A model generated the notes under the pieces. That model did not search any database, had not been told where the DNA came from, and saw nothing but the letters and a program-made list of their open reading frames with translations. Made by a program: the position numbers and the translations under genes. Positions 19,666 through 30,310 of a stretch of 64,000 nt of DNA are shown piece by piece. Each line of letters starts with the position of its first letter. Within the stretch, counting starts at the first letter, position 1. This DNA comes from Candidatus Dechloromonas phosphorivorans. Its GTDB lineage: Bacteria > Pseudomonadota > Gammaproteobacteria > Burkholderiales > Rhodocyclaceae. The stretch is taken from contig JADKIP010000001.1 in assembly GCA_016721185.1 (NCBI GenBank), positions 1 through 64,000 of the forward strand. Direction: 5' to 3'.

Positions 19666-20214
19666 TCAGAACTCGCCGCGGCCGTCAGCAGCCTTGTACA
19701 GAATGTCAGCGCGACGGTTTTCGGACCAGGCCGATTCGTCATGACCGGCATTCTTCGGCTTTTCTTCGCCGAGACTCACCGATTCAACTTGCTCTTCCTT
19801 GGCACCGAGCAGCACCAGCGAACGCTTGACGGCTTCAGCACGTTTCTGGCCGAGCGACAGGTTGTATTCACGGCTGCCGCGCTCGTCGGTATTGCCCTGG
19901 AGCAGCACCTTGAAACCGCGGTTGGCGACCAGATACTTGGCGTGCGAGGCGACCAGATCGCGGTACTCGTCCTTGACTTCGTACTTGTCGAGATCGAAGT
20001 AAATGCTGCGCTGGGCGAGCTTGCTCTTCGGGTCGGTCAGTTCGCGCGGCAAGCCGTTGGCATCAACACCACCCGCTACCACCGGCGCAACGCCAGTGCC
20101 GCTGGAACCGCTGCGTGATTCAACCGGTGCACCACCGGTTTCGTCAGGAATCGGAGTAGAGCTGCAGCCGAGAATCAGGGCCGACAACAAGGCGGGGATC
20201 AGTAGTTTTTTCAT
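19666..20214 (-). CDS. pal: Peptidoglycan-associated lipoprotein Pal
   Basis: 182 residues from MKKLLIPALLSALILGC, with lipobox LILGC; this signal decides the start at 20214 over an ATG 45 bp upstream. The OmpA-like domain contains VLLQGNTDERGSREYNLSLG, the meso-DAP-binding motif, and QKRAEAVKRSL. It anchors the outer membrane to peptidoglycan and binds TolB. It sits 23 bp after tolB. Confidence 0.96.
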   Translation of the reverse strand: MKKLLIPALLSALILGCSSTPIPDETGGAPVESRSGSSGTGVAPVVAGGVDANGLPRELTDPKSKLAQRSIYFDLDKYEVKDEYRDLVASHAKYLVANRGFKVLLQGNTDERGSREYNLSLGQKRAEAVKRSLVLLGAKEEQVESVSLGEEKPKNAGHDESAWSENRRADILYKAADGRGEF

Positions 20215-20237
20215 GAAGTTCTCTTGAAAATTATGGA

Positions 20238-21518
20238 TTATTGAAAGAATGGGCCCCAAGCCGGTTCGCGGACATCACCTGCAGCGACCGAGAGGCGTTG
20301 TTTGATCCTGCCATCGCTGGAGACAGCCGATAGTACGCCGCGCCCGCCGACTTCCGTGGCGATCAGGATCATGCGGCTATTGGGGGCAAAACTGGGGGAT
20401 TCGTCTTTGTTGGAGTCGGTCAGCACCTGCGTCTGGCGGCTGGCCAGATCCATCACGGCCAACTGGAAACGGCCCTCGCGACGAGTGATGAAAGCCAGGC
20501 TCTTGCCATCGGCAGAAGGACGCGGGGAGACGTTGTAACTACCTTCAAAGGTAACGCGCTGGGCCTCGCCGCCATTGGCACCGGTCCGGTAAATCTGCGG
20601 GCTGCCGCCGCGATCCGAGGTGAAATAGAGGCTGGCGCCGTCCGGCGAGTAACGCGGTTCGGTATCGATCCCGCCCGACTGGGTCAGGCGCTGCAAACCG
20701 CTGCCGTCGGCATTCACCGAATAAATCTGTGAATTGCCATCCTTGGACAACACAACCGCCAGCTTGCTACCGTTCGGCGACCAGGCCGGCGCCGAATTCG
20801 AGCCTTTGAAATTGGCCACAATATGGCGTTGACCGGTGGCCAGCGAATGGACATAAACCACCGGCTTCTTCTTTTCAAAAGAAACGTAGGCCAGCTTGCT
20901 ACCGTTCGGTGACCAGGCCGGCGAAATGATCGGTTCGGTCGAGGTCAATGCCGTCGCCGCACCCTGGCCGTCCGCATCGGCAATTTGCAGCAGGAACTGA
21001 CTGCGGGATTTGACGACATAAGCAATCCGGGTTGAGAAAACACCCTTTTCGCCGGTCAGCTTTTCATAAATGAAGTCGGCAATCCGATGGCCGGCCGCAC
21101 GCAATTGTTCGTTGCCGGTCACGTAAGCCGCACCACCGAGCGAAACACCCTTTTGCGTGTCGTAAAGCCGGAAACGGGCTTCCATCCGCCCATCCGGGCT
21201 GCGGCCGATACTGCCGGCGGCCAGCGCATCAGCGCCCTTGCCTTTCCAGTCAGCATGCGCAACCGGCGAATTTTCATCGAGCGCGGCGCCGCTGGCATCA
21301 ACCAGCTTGAACAAACCACTGCGCTCCAGATCGGAACGGACGGTTGCCGTAATGACGCGGGATGCCGTCGGGTCGCCGGACAGATCGGCAATCGCCACCG
21401 GAATCCGGTTAGCCCCAGCCCCGGTGATTTCGATGGAAAGCTGGGCGTTCGCCAATCCTGCGGTCAACAGGAAAAAAGCGAGAAAAACACGGCGGGAAAA
21501 TGGTTGCATGGTGTTCAT
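20238..21518 (-). CDS. tolB: Tol-Pal system periplasmic beta-propeller TolB
   Basis: About 426 residues. A signal peptide starts MNTMQPFSRRVFLAFFLL (note the RRVFLAFF twin arginine; hydrophobicity is Sec-like). The N-terminal domain is followed by a beta-propeller with repeats such as PAWSPNGSKLAYVSFE and EPRYSPDGASLYFTSDRGG. Start 21518 or 21509 are both possible. TolB links TolA to Pal. Confidence 0.95.
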   Translation of the reverse strand: MNTMQPFSRRVFLAFFLLTAGLANAQLSIEITGAGANRIPVAIADLSGDPTASRVITATVRSDLERSGLFKLVDASGAALDENSPVAHADWKGKGADALAAGSIGRSPDGRMEARFRLYDTQKGVSLGGAAYVTGNEQLRAAGHRIADFIYEKLTGEKGVFSTRIAYVVKSRSQFLLQIADADGQGAATALTSTEPIISPAWSPNGSKLAYVSFEKKKPVVYVHSLATGQRHIVANFKGSNSAPAWSPNGSKLAVVLSKDGNSQIYSVNADGSGLQRLTQSGGIDTEPRYSPDGASLYFTSDRGGSPQIYRTGANGGEAQRVTFEGSYNVSPRPSADGKSLAFITRREGRFQLAVMDLASRQTQVLTDSNKDESPSFAPNSRMILIATEVGGRGVLSAVSSDGRIKQRLSVAAGDVREPAWGPFFQ

Positions 21519-21540
21519 TTTCGATAAGTTTTGAAGGATT

Positions 21541-22377
21541 TTACTCTTCAGGTTTGTATTTAATTTCCAGTGGATTCGGAAATACACCGCTATCAGGTTT
21601 GGGCAACGGGGAGGATTTAATGATGGCTCGCTCAACAGCTGCATCTAGAGCAGGATTTCCACTAGATTTTTTGAGCCTGACAGGTTGAAGGACATCCCCA
21701 GATGGCAATACTCTCAATTCAAATACTGCTTGAGGGTTGCCTTGAATGCCTCCGGGCAACACCACATATTGGCGAATGTGACGTGAAACCTTGTCGCCCC
21801 ACCCTTGTAAACTGCGATTGGCCGCTGCTCCTGCCGCCCGCTGCTCCGACTCGGCGGCTGCCACATTCGCCATCTGCTGGGCATTCGCCCGTGGCTTCAA
21901 ATCGGAAGTCTCGCGCGACAACTCTTTGCTGAAATCAGGCACCGCCGGCTTTGGTTTGGCTTCCGGCTTTATCTCCGGCTTGACTTCGGGTTTCTTGATT
22001 TCCGGCTTGGGCTCAGGTTTTTTCGGTTCCGGCTTTGGCTCGGGTTTGGGTTCCGGTTTTTTCGGTTCGGGCTTCGGCGGCTTTTTTTCTTCCTTGATCG
22101 CGATGTCCGGCTTTTTGGGCGGCAGCGGTTCCGGTTTTGGTTCGACTTTGGGTACCGGTTTGGGTGGTTCGGGTTTCACTTCCGGCGGAGGCGGGGGTGG
22201 CAAAACCTGCGTTGCCGGGGTCGGTCGGCTCGACCACAACTCGACCTCCATCACATCCGGCGCGCTGCGCTTCCACTGCACACCGAGGAAGAGCGCGGCG
22301 ATCAGCCCGGCATGCACCATGAAGGTGAATGCCAGCGCATATTTCTTGCCGGGTTCTTCGGGCCGTTCGAGGATCAT
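21541..22377 (-). CDS. tolA: Cell-envelope integrity protein TolA
   Basis: 278 residues. One N-terminal membrane segment (about 14-35, ALAFTFMVHAGLIAALFLG) anchors it to TolQR; a long Pro/Lys/Glu-rich domain with repeats of the PEPKPEPKKPE type (about 60-145) spans the periplasm, and a C-terminal TonB-like domain (about 190-278, LPSGDVLQPVRLKKSSGNPA) contacts Pal and TolB. The repeats are low complexity and normal for the family. Confidence 0.94.
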   Translation of the reverse strand: MILERPEEPGKKYALAFTFMVHAGLIAALFLGVQWKRSAPDVMEVELWSSRPTPATQVLPPPPPPEVKPEPPKPVPKVEPKPEPLPPKKPDIAIKEEKKPPKPEPKKPEPKPEPKPEPKKPEPKPEIKKPEVKPEIKPEAKPKPAVPDFSKELSRETSDLKPRANAQQMANVAAAESEQRAAGAAANRSLQGWGDKVSRHIRQYVVLPGGIQGNPQAVFELRVLPSGDVLQPVRLKKSSGNPALDAAVERAIIKSSPLPKPDSGVFPNPLEIKYKPEE

Positions 22378-22382
22378 GGCGA

Positions 22383-22784
22383 CTATTTGCTGCCTGTTTC
22401 CAGTGCAACCTTCTGAAAGCCGGCCCGCTTGACTTCATCCAGCACATCAATAATGTTTTTGTACTGGGTTTCCTTGTCCCCGGCAATCAGAACAGGCGTT
22501 TTATCAGCACTAGACTTCAAGGAAGCCAACTCCCCTTTCAGCTCCTTCATGCCCTTGATCTTTTTCTCTTTCCCATTGATATCGAAAACAGACAACGCAC
22601 CGTCGTCGTCAATTTGGACTTTGACGTATTTATCCGGCTTACTCGGAGCAGATCCCGCTGAAGGCAAATCAACCGAACCGGTCGTCATCATCGGTGTCGT
22701 CACCATGAAAATGACGAGCAACACCAGCATGACGTCGATGTAAGGAACGACGTTGATTTCGTTTTTTAGGCGGCGCTGGCGCAT
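22383..22784 (-). CDS. tolR: Tol-Pal system protein TolR (ExbD-like)
   Basis: 133 residues. The single transmembrane helix NVVPYIDVMLVLLVIFMVTT (about 11-30) contains the conserved Asp17 that carries the proton-motive-force coupling. The periplasmic C-terminal domain is typical. It is 3 bp from tolQ and 5 bp from tolA. Confidence 0.96.
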   Translation of the reverse strand: MRQRRLKNEINVVPYIDVMLVLLVIFMVTTPMMTTGSVDLPSAGSAPSKPDKYVKVQIDDDGALSVFDINGKEKKIKGMKELKGELASLKSSADKTPVLIAGDKETQYKNIIDVLDEVKRAGFQKVALETGSK

Positions 22785-22787
22785 GGC

Positions 22788-23465
22788 TTAACGCATCTGC
22801 CGCTGGAGAATGTTGGAGAATTCTTCCATGAACGATTCGTAGCGCGTTGCCAGGCGGTCGATATCATGCGAAAAATGGTTGTAGGCGAGCACGGCGGGAA
22901 TCGCCGCAAACAGGCCGATGGCAGTCGCTACCAACGCCTCGGCAATACCGGGCGCGACAGAGGAAAGCGTTGCCTGACCGACATTCGACAGGCCGCGGAA
23001 GGCGTGCATGATGCCCCAGACGGTGCCGAACAGTCCGACATAGGGCGAAACCGAGCCGACTGAAGCAAGGAAGGCGAGGTGCGAGTCGAGCGCATCCATC
23101 TCACGCTGATACGTTGCACGCATGGCGCGGCGGGAACCATCGACGATATCTTTGGAGTCGAGGTTTTTCTGGCCCTTGAGCTTGGTGAATTCGCGGAAAC
23201 CGGCCTCGAAAATACGCTCCATCGAACCGGCGTGGTGACGGTCATTGACGGCGCTGTTGAACAGGCTGTTGAGATCGCCGCCCGACCAGAAATCACGCTC
23301 GAAGGTCTCGGTCTTGGCACGCGCCTGACGCACCGAAAACCATTTCATGAAAATGTAATACCAGGACATGCAGGAAACAGCAGCCAATAGCGCCATAACA
23401 ATCTGCACAACGGCGCTGGCTTCGAGAATCAGGTGGAGGATGGATAGATCCTGGGTGACGTTCAT
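22788..23465 (-). CDS. tolQ: Tol-Pal system protein TolQ (ExbB-like)
   Basis: 225 residues with three transmembrane helices; the second and third form the proton channel (SVSPYVGLFGTVWGIMHAF and VATAIGLFAAIPAVLAYNHF). It energises TolA with TolR. It overlaps the ybgC stop by four bases. Confidence 0.96.
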   Translation of the reverse strand: MNVTQDLSILHLILEASAVVQIVMALLAAVSCMSWYYIFMKWFSVRQARAKTETFERDFWSGGDLNSLFNSAVNDRHHAGSMERIFEAGFREFTKLKGQKNLDSKDIVDGSRRAMRATYQREMDALDSHLAFLASVGSVSPYVGLFGTVWGIMHAFRGLSNVGQATLSSVAPGIAEALVATAIGLFAAIPAVLAYNHFSHDIDRLATRYESFMEEFSNILQRQMR

Positions 23466-23884
23466 TTCAGCGCTTCCAGTTTTTGATACAAAAATTCGGG
23501 GATCGGGGCTGGCCGCAGGGTGGCCATGTTGACGCAGGCGATTTCGACGGTGCCGGTGACCAGTTCTTCATTGCCGCAACGAACGTGCTGACGAAAGATG
23601 ACGCGCACCTTGGTCAGCTTTTCGACTTCCAGCCCGATGGTCAGTTGGTCATCCAGCCGGGCCGGCTTGAGGTATTCGCAACTCACCTTGCGCGCCACAA
23701 AGCCAATGCCGGCATCGCTGGCCAGTTGCGACTGATCGTGCCCGGCAAAACGCATCCACTCGGTACGGCAACGTTCAAAGAACTTCAGGTAATTGGCGTA
23801 ATAAACGACGCCGCCCGCATCGGTATCTTCGTAATAGATGCGGACGGGGATCGAAAAGGCGTTGGATTTTGGCTCAAATTTCAT
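23462..23884 (-). CDS. ybgC: Tol-Pal associated acyl-CoA thioesterase YbgC
   Basis: 140 residues of the 4-hydroxybenzoyl-CoA thioesterase hotdog family. The active-site motif IYYEDTDAGGVVYYANYLKF (about 17-36) has the catalytic Asp in the DTDAGG loop. First gene of the ybgC-tolQRAB-pal-cpoB operon, whose promoter should lie in the 133 bp before it, shared with a divergent diguanylate cyclase gene. Confidence 0.94.
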   Translation of the reverse strand: MKFEPKSNAFSIPVRIYYEDTDAGGVVYYANYLKFFERCRTEWMRFAGHDQSQLASDAGIGFVARKVSCEYLKPARLDDQLTIGLEVEKLTKVRVIFRQHVRCGNEELVTGTVEIACVNMATLRPAPIPEFLYQKLEALK

Positions 23885-24017
23885 CGTGCGATTTTACCTT
23901 GCATCGCAACAATTTTTTGTAACGATCTGTTTCCACAAGATTTTGATTTTCCCCTGAGCATTTACGGCGCTTGCCTGCAATGACATCCAACACACAACTT
24001 ACGAGATAATCAGCGCA

Positions 24018-25472
24018 ATGATCCTCCCGCCAAAAATCGTTGACCGTCACCGCCTGATTCTGCTGCTCAGCATTTTGCTCAGTGCCGGCTTTTTCGCGAC
24101 CACGCTGTTCGGCTATTTTGTCTCCAAACAGGCCATCCGGACCGCCATCATTGGCCAGGATCTGCCGCTGACCTCAAGCAACATCTATTCCGAAATCCAG
24201 AAGGATCTGGTGCGCCCCGTGCTTATTTCATCGACGATGGCGCACGATACTTTTTTGCGCGACTGGGTGCTCAAGGGCGAGCGCGAAATCGGTGAAATGG
24301 CGCGCTTTCTGGCCGAAATCAAGCATCGCCACGGCGCTTTCAGTAGCTTCTTCGTGTCAGAAAAGAGCGGGACTTACTACACCGGCGAGGGCGTCCTCAA
24401 GAAAATCAACCCGACCGAAGCCCGTGACGCCTGGTACTTCCGTGTTCGCGACATGAAGGAAGATTATGAAATCAACGTCGATCGCGATCTCGCCAATCGG
24501 GATGCGCTGACCATTTTCATCAACTACCGGGTTTTTGACTTTGCCGGCCAGTACATCGGCGCTACCGGCATTGGCCTCACCGTAGATGCCGTTCACCGCC
24601 TGATCGGGGAATATCAGCAACGTTTTCAACGCACCATTTATTTCGTTGATCAACAAGGCCGGGTCGTATTCTTCGGTAACCAGTCCGGGCAACAGTCGGA
24701 CCTGCATCAGCGGCCGGGGCTTGGCTTGCAGATCGATCAGATTTTGCGGGAGCGTACCGGCTCCTATCAATTCACCGACCAGGGTGACAATCACATCCTC
24801 AACGTGAATTATCTGCCCGAACTCAAGTGGTACCTGTTCGTCGAGCAGAACGAGGACATGTCGCTGGTCGATGTGCGAAAAACCCTCTATGTCAATTTGG
24901 CGATCAGTTTGTTGGTGACTTTGATTGTCATTTTCCTGACTCACCTGGCGCTGACTCATTATCAGTCGAAGATCGAAGAAATGGCCTCGACGGACAAACT
25001 GACCGGCCTGCTCAACCGGCACGCTTTCAGCATCCTGATCGACAAGCTAATGGCCGGCTATCGCCGCAAACCCCAGGCAATTACCGTTTTGCTGGCCGAC
25101 ATTGACCACTTTAAATCGATCAACGACCGCTACGGCCACCGCACCGGAGACCTGGTGCTGGTCGGCATTGCCGGGCGGCTCAAAGCAGCCTTGCGAGCGG
25201 CTGATTTTGCCGTGCGCTGGGGCGGCGAGGAGTTTCTGATTGTGCTTCAGGACTGTAGCCGTGAAGAAGGACAGGTGGTTGCCGAAAAACTGCGGCTAGC
25301 GGTGGAGGCGAGCATCCCTTGCCCCAGCGAGCCTCAAATCAAGGTGACGATCAGTATTGGCGTCAGCCAGTTTGACGGACACGAAGCAGCCGAGCAGACG
25401 GTTAATCGGGCCGATACGGCGCTGTATGCCGCCAAGGCCGGCGGTCGCAACCGGGTTTGTCTGGCGGCGTAA
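24018..25472 (+). CDS. Membrane-bound diguanylate cyclase with periplasmic sensor domain
   Basis: 484 residues. Two membrane helices (about 12-32 and about 290-312) flank a periplasmic Cache-like sensor domain. A GGDEF domain follows (about 325-484): LTGLLNRHAFSILIDKL, DIDHFKSINDRYGH, then the active GGEEF (about 401-405). An RxxD inhibitory site, RAAD, precedes it, so product feedback by c-di-GMP is expected. Transcribed divergently from the Tol-Pal operon; ligand unknown. Confidence 0.93.
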   Translation: MILPPKIVDRHRLILLLSILLSAGFFATTLFGYFVSKQAIRTAIIGQDLPLTSSNIYSEIQKDLVRPVLISSTMAHDTFLRDWVLKGEREIGEMARFLAEIKHRHGAFSSFFVSEKSGTYYTGEGVLKKINPTEARDAWYFRVRDMKEDYEINVDRDLANRDALTIFINYRVFDFAGQYIGATGIGLTVDAVHRLIGEYQQRFQRTIYFVDQQGRVVFFGNQSGQQSDLHQRPGLGLQIDQILRERTGSYQFTDQGDNHILNVNYLPELKWYLFVEQNEDMSLVDVRKTLYVNLAISLLVTLIVIFLTHLALTHYQSKIEEMASTDKLTGLLNRHAFSILIDKLMAGYRRKPQAITVLLADIDHFKSINDRYGHRTGDLVLVGIAGRLKAALRAADFAVRWGGEEFLIVLQDCSREEGQVVAEKLRLAVEASIPCPSEPQIKVTISIGVSQFDGHEAAEQTVNRADTALYAAKAGGRNRVCLAA

Positions 25473-25474
25473 AA

Positions 25475-25515
25475 GGCGCGTTGACGCCAAACACCGGATA
25501 AGACTTCAACGCGCC
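25475..25515. terminator. Inverted repeat between convergent genes
   Basis: GGCGCGTTGA (25475-25484) and TCAACGCGCC (25506-25515) form a perfect 10-bp stem with a 21-base loop, between the cyclase stop and the ruvB stop. There is no T-run, so its role as a terminator is uncertain. Confidence 0.4.
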
Positions 25516-25536
25516 GATCGCCGGAACGACTAAAGC

Positions 25537-26591
<1,055 letters not shown>

Positions 26592-26595
<4 letters not shown>

Positions 26596-27647
26596 GCGGA
26601 TTTTTCCTCACGCGTCCAGCGCCCGAGCAGCATGTGGCCAAGCGCCAGCAGGACCGGGCCGAGAAAGATGCCAATGAAGCCAAATACCAGAATGCCGCCG
26701 ATCACACCGAGGGCAATCAGCAAAATACTGATCCCGGCCCCCCGTGCCATCAGCACCGGCTTGAGAAAGTTATCGATACTGCTGATCACCAGCAAGCCGT
26801 AGAGCACCATGAAAACGGCCCAGCCGTTCTGATCCTGGCCATAAAGCCAGGCGGCGGCACCGCCCCAGATCAGCGGCGGGCCGATCGGCACCATCGACAG
26901 GAAAAAGGTGGCAAAACCCAGCAGCACTGCCCCCGGCACCCCGGCGATCAGAAAACCGACCATCGCCACCGTCGCCTGAGCGACCGCGGTGCCGACCAGA
27001 CCCAGCATGACGCCGATCACCGTGCCGCGCGCCCGCTCGATCATTTCCTCGCCGAGTTCGCCGCCCAGCTTGCGGGCACCGACGTAGAGGGCATGGGCGA
27101 TGGTTTCACCGTCCCGATACAAAAAGAAAATCACGAAAAGGACCAGCGCCAGTTGCAGCAAGCCATTGGCGGCAATCGCGCCGGTTGCCAGCGCCAGGTT
27201 GCGCGCCGGCTCAATCAACTGTTTGAGCAAGCCGGCAAGCTCGGCCTTGTTGGCGGCAAAGCGATGCCAACTGGACACAATCTCGCTACCGAAAATCGGC
27301 AGGCTGCTCAGGAATGCGGGCGGCTCGGCCGGCAAGCCCTGCTCGATGCGTGGGCGAATTTCCTCGACCAGGAAATCTGCGCTGTTGGCCAGGCTGGCGA
27401 CGAGGAAAATCATCGGCACCAGGATGAGCAGCACCAGCAGCATCGTCATCAAGGCGGCACCCAGCGACTTTCGCCCACCGATGCGCGGCAACAGCTTTTC
27501 GGAATAAAGCGTCCAGGTGCAAATCCACAGCACGAAGGCAAACAAAATGGCCCCCACCATCGGCAGCAGCACCGCCACGCAGCCGACAATCAGCAGCGCG
27601 ATCAGCGCAATCTGGGCCAGCCGTCGCGGGTTTTCTTCGGAGAACAT
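26592..27647 (-). CDS. AI-2E family transporter-like membrane protein
   Basis: 351 residues with about eight hydrophobic helices, including [19 protein letters not shown] and a long periplasmic loop around residues 100-140. The C-terminal [19 protein letters not shown] and [16 protein letters not shown] motifs are typical of the family (formerly UPF0118, PerM/TqsA/YdiK-like). The substrate is not predictable: members include AI-2 exporters and Na+/H+ antiporters. It is wedged between ruvA and ruvB with 2- and 4-bp junctions. Confidence 0.85.
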
Positions 27648-27649
27648 GC

Positions 27650-28228
27650 CTAGACTTTCGAGAGCAGCTTGAGCGCCTGACGAATGCCGTCCGAGGTGCC
27701 GACATCGGCCGGCAACTGGCGCATCGCCGAAGCGGCTTCTTTTTCGTTGTAACCGAGGGCGAGCAGGGCATTGGAAATATCCTGTTTTGCGTCGTCGACC
27801 GCAGCACTCAGCGAAACGCCGGTGGTTTCGGCCAATTTGCCCTTCAGTTCGAGCAACAGGCGTTCGGCGGTCTTCTTGCCGATGCCTGGAATCTTGATCA
27901 GGCGCCCGAGTTCCTGTTGCGCCACCGCCGCCGCCAGATCGCCCACCGACAACCCGGAAAGCACCGACAGCGCGGTACGGGCACCGATGCCGGATACCTT
28001 CAACAACTGGCGGAAGGAAAAGCGCTCGGCCTCCGTGAGAAAACCATAGAGATAATGGCCGTCTTCGCGCACCGCAAAGTGGGTCAGCAGCGTCGTCTTC
28101 TCGCCGCTTGCCGGCAGATTGTAGAAAGTGCTCATCGGCACATCCAGCTCATAGCCGACGCCGCCCACATCGAGCACGATCTGCGGGGGATTTTTTTCGG
28201 CCAGCAGGCCAGTCAAACGTCCAATCAT
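27650..28228 (-). CDS. ruvA: Holliday junction binding protein RuvA
   Basis: 192 residues from [20 protein letters not shown]. The N-terminal OB fold is followed by two helix-hairpin-helix motifs ([18 protein letters not shown] and [19 protein letters not shown]) and a C-terminal RuvB-binding domain. ATG 28228 is chosen over 28267 because the conserved start is MIGRL. The word GTCGACCGCAG at 27794 encodes the SAAVDD linker, the flexible tail where it would be tolerated. Confidence 0.96.
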   Translation of the reverse strand: MIGRLTGLLAEKNPPQIVLDVGGVGYELDVPMSTFYNLPASGEKTTLLTHFAVREDGHYLYGFLTEAERFSFRQLLKVSGIGARTALSVLSGLSVGDLAAAVAQQELGRLIKIPGIGKKTAERLLLELKGKLAETTGVSLSAAVDDAKQDISNALLALGYNEKEAASAMRQLPADVGTSDGIRQALKLLSKV

Positions 28229-28261
28229 TTCGGCTCGATTTCTTTTAGGGGTCTCTTGATT

Positions 28262-28330
28262 CGTCACTCCCGCGCAGGCGGGAGTCCAGCACCTTCCGAA
28301 ACATGGATTCCCGCCTACGCGGGAATGACA
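28262..28330. repeat. Pair of dRS3-like palindromes in inverted orientation
   Basis: Two 20-bp palindromes, ACTCCC-N8-GGGAGT (28266-28285) and ATTCCC-N8-GGGAAT (28307-28326), lie within inverted copies of a 26-bp unit GTCAYTCCCGCG...GGGARTCCA. They resemble the dRS3-type dispersed repeats known from Neisseria and other proteobacteria. They fill the gap between ruvC and ruvA and could fold as a large hairpin in the transcript. Confidence 0.75.
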
Positions 28331-28378
28331 GCTTTCAAAAATTTATATCAGTCACTTACTGTAATTTAAAACAGGTGA

Positions 28379-28912
28379 TCATCCTATCAGCCGGCCGCCG
28401 CGAATGCGATAGCCAGCGGTCGACAATGCGCCCAAACCTTGCCCGCCGTGTGCGTGGGCGATGGCGCAGGCCAGCGCGTCGGCGGCATCGGCGGTGGGCG
28501 CACCGGCCAGATTGAGCAGGCGGATCACCATGTGCTGCACCTGATCCTTGGTTGCCTTGCCCTGCCCGACCACCGCCTGCTTGACCTGCAGGGCGGTGTA
28601 TTCGGCCACCGGCAAGTCGCCATGCACCAGCGCGCTGAGCGCCGCGCCGCGGGCCTGACCGAGCAGCAAGGTTGATTGCGGATTGACGTTAACGAACACT
28701 TTTTCCACCGCCGCCTGATTCGGCGCATAGGTGGCGATCACTTCGCTGATCCCGGCGAACAGCGTTTTGATCCGCTCGGGCAGCGATTCCTTGTCGTTCG
28801 ATTTGATGCAGCCGCTGGCGACATAAACCAGTTGCTTGCCATGCAGTTCAATGACGCCAAAACCAGTCACCCGCAGGCCGGGGTCGATGCCAAGGATGCG
28901 CGGGACGTTCAT
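28379..28912 (-). CDS. ruvC: Holliday junction endonuclease RuvC
   Basis: 177 residues from [20 protein letters not shown], with catalytic Asp in GIDPGL, Glu in AAVEKVFV (about 66-73) and the C-terminal [14 protein letters not shown] pair of acidic residues. The ORF continues upstream but the conserved start is 28912. It overlaps the EamA gene by four bases. Confidence 0.96.
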   Translation of the reverse strand: MNVPRILGIDPGLRVTGFGVIELHGKQLVYVASGCIKSNDKESLPERIKTLFAGISEVIATYAPNQAAVEKVFVNVNPQSTLLLGQARGAALSALVHGDLPVAEYTALQVKQAVVGQGKATKDQVQHMVIRLLNLAGAPTADAADALACAIAHAHGGQGLGALSTAGYRIRGGRLIG

Positions 28913-29760
28913 TTCGCGCGAGCAACCAGATAAACCCCGCTCACGGCAAGCAACATGCCGAATGCTGCGGTCAACGTCAATTTTTCGCCAAAAATCACCC
29001 AGGCGATCAGCGCCGTCGACAAGGGCGTCAGGTAAAACAGGCTGGCGACATTGACCGCGCTGCCGCTGCGGATCAACAGGTTGAGCAAACTGATCGCCCC
29101 GATCGACAAAACCAGCACCAACCAGCCGAGGGCGAAGGCAAACTGGCCGGTCCATTCGATTTTGTAGTCTTCGTACAGCGCGACGGCAATCGCCGTCAGC
29201 ACTGCGGTCGGGACAAACTGGATGACCGAACCGGTACGCAAATCGAACTTGGCACAAAAACGTTTTTGATAGAGCGTGCCGACGGTAATGCCGAGCAAAG
29301 CGATCAAGGCCGGGACCAGCATCGGCCCGAGCGCGCCATCACCCAACTTGCCCGAAACCACCAGCCCGACGCCGACAAACCCCAGCGCCAGTCCGCCCCA
29401 CTGCCGGCCGCTGACTTTTTCACCGAGCAGCCAGCCGGCCCCGAAGGCGGTCAGCAGCGGCTGCATGCCGACCACCAGCGCCGTAATCCCGGCCGGCAAG
29501 CCGTGCTTGATGGCGACAAAAACGCCGCCCAAATAGATCGCATGGACCAGCACACCGGAAACCCCGATGTGCAGCCATTGCTTCGGCTCTTTCGGCCACG
29601 GCGCGCGCGTTGCCAGCGCAATCGCCGTCATCAGCGCGATGACGAAGCCGTAACGGGTGAGCAGGAAAGAGAGCGGCTCAGCATACGGCAGGCCGTACTT
29701 GGCCCCGATGAAGCCGGTGCTCCACAGAAAAACGAAGAGAAAGGGGTAGAAGCGCTGCAT
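28909..29760 (-). CDS. DMT/EamA family transporter
   Basis: 283 residues with ten predicted transmembrane segments in two EamA repeats (for example [20 protein letters not shown] in the first, [20 protein letters not shown] in the second). Likely exports a metabolite or amino acid; substrate unknown. Translationally coupled to ruvC, an arrangement that is probably incidental. Confidence 0.88.
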   Translation of the reverse strand: MQRFYPFLFVFLWSTGFIGAKYGLPYAEPLSFLLTRYGFVIALMTAIALATRAPWPKEPKQWLHIGVSGVLVHAIYLGGVFVAIKHGLPAGITALVVGMQPLLTAFGAGWLLGEKVSGRQWGGLALGFVGVGLVVSGKLGDGALGPMLVPALIALLGITVGTLYQKRFCAKFDLRTGSVIQFVPTAVLTAIAVALYEDYKIEWTGQFAFALGWLVLVLSIGAISLLNLLIRSGSAVNVASLFYLTPLSTALIAWVIFGEKLTLTAAFGMLLAVSGVYLVARAK

Positions 29761-29806
29761 CAGATTGAATCCGGCGCAGGCGCTTCAGAAGTCAGTCGCA
29801 AGGGGG

Positions 29807-30283
29807 CTATTCGCAACTTGCCTTGCAGGTGGCGGGGTCGCTGGCGCAAGCCTTGGCGTTGTCGACCGCGCAGGCGCCCTTGGTCCGGTAAGTCAGATTG
29901 ATGTCTTCCGGATAAGCGCAAACCAGCTTGTTGAGTTTGCCCTGGGTAGCCACCGTCATTCCGCTCGGTTTCAAGGCCTTGACCTGAGCCGCAGACAGCG
30001 CACAGGACACGTAACCCGAGAAAACGCCGTCTTTCGACTCCCACATCGCGACATTTTTCATGGCGCGATAGTCTTCATAGCGAATGCAGGAGTCAGTTTG
30101 ATTGGCATAGGCCTTCGCCGTATCACTGCAAAAACCGTTGTAGGTGAACTTCAGCTCTTCTTCGGTCGGGCAGGCATTGACCTGGGTAGCCGCCGACAAG
30201 TCAGGGCAAACCAGCGTCGCGGCCGAAGCCGTCAGGCTAAGGGTGGAGAAAAATACGGCAAGCAAAACACGACGATGATTCAC
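29807..30283 (-). CDS. Secreted Cys-rich hypothetical protein
   Basis: 158 residues. A Sec signal peptide (1-21, ending SLTASA-ATL) precedes a mature part with ten cysteines, including CPDL, ACPTEEELKF, GFCSDTAKA, SCIRYEDYRAMKN and a C-terminal CASDPATCKASCE. The even cysteine count suggests five disulfides in the periplasm. I do not recognise the family. It lies between yebC and the EamA gene, all co-directional, with 27 bp to yebC. Confidence 0.75.
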   Translation of the reverse strand: MNHRRVLLAVFFSTLSLTASAATLVCPDLSAATQVNACPTEEELKFTYNGFCSDTAKAYANQTDSCIRYEDYRAMKNVAMWESKDGVFSGYVSCALSAAQVKALKPSGMTVATQGKLNKLVCAYPEDINLTYRTKGACAVDNAKACASDPATCKASCE

Positions 30284-30310
30284 AACAACTCCTGACTGCG
30301 CAGCGAGCGC

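Noticed and set aside
21700..22300. Long Pro/Lys/Glu repeats
   Set aside because: These are the normal periplasmic spacer of TolA, not a novel repeat protein.
26634..27653. A 339-codon plus-strand ORF opposite the AI-2E-type transporter gene
   Set aside because: Gln/His-rich shadow of a membrane-protein gene; no ribosome-binding site.
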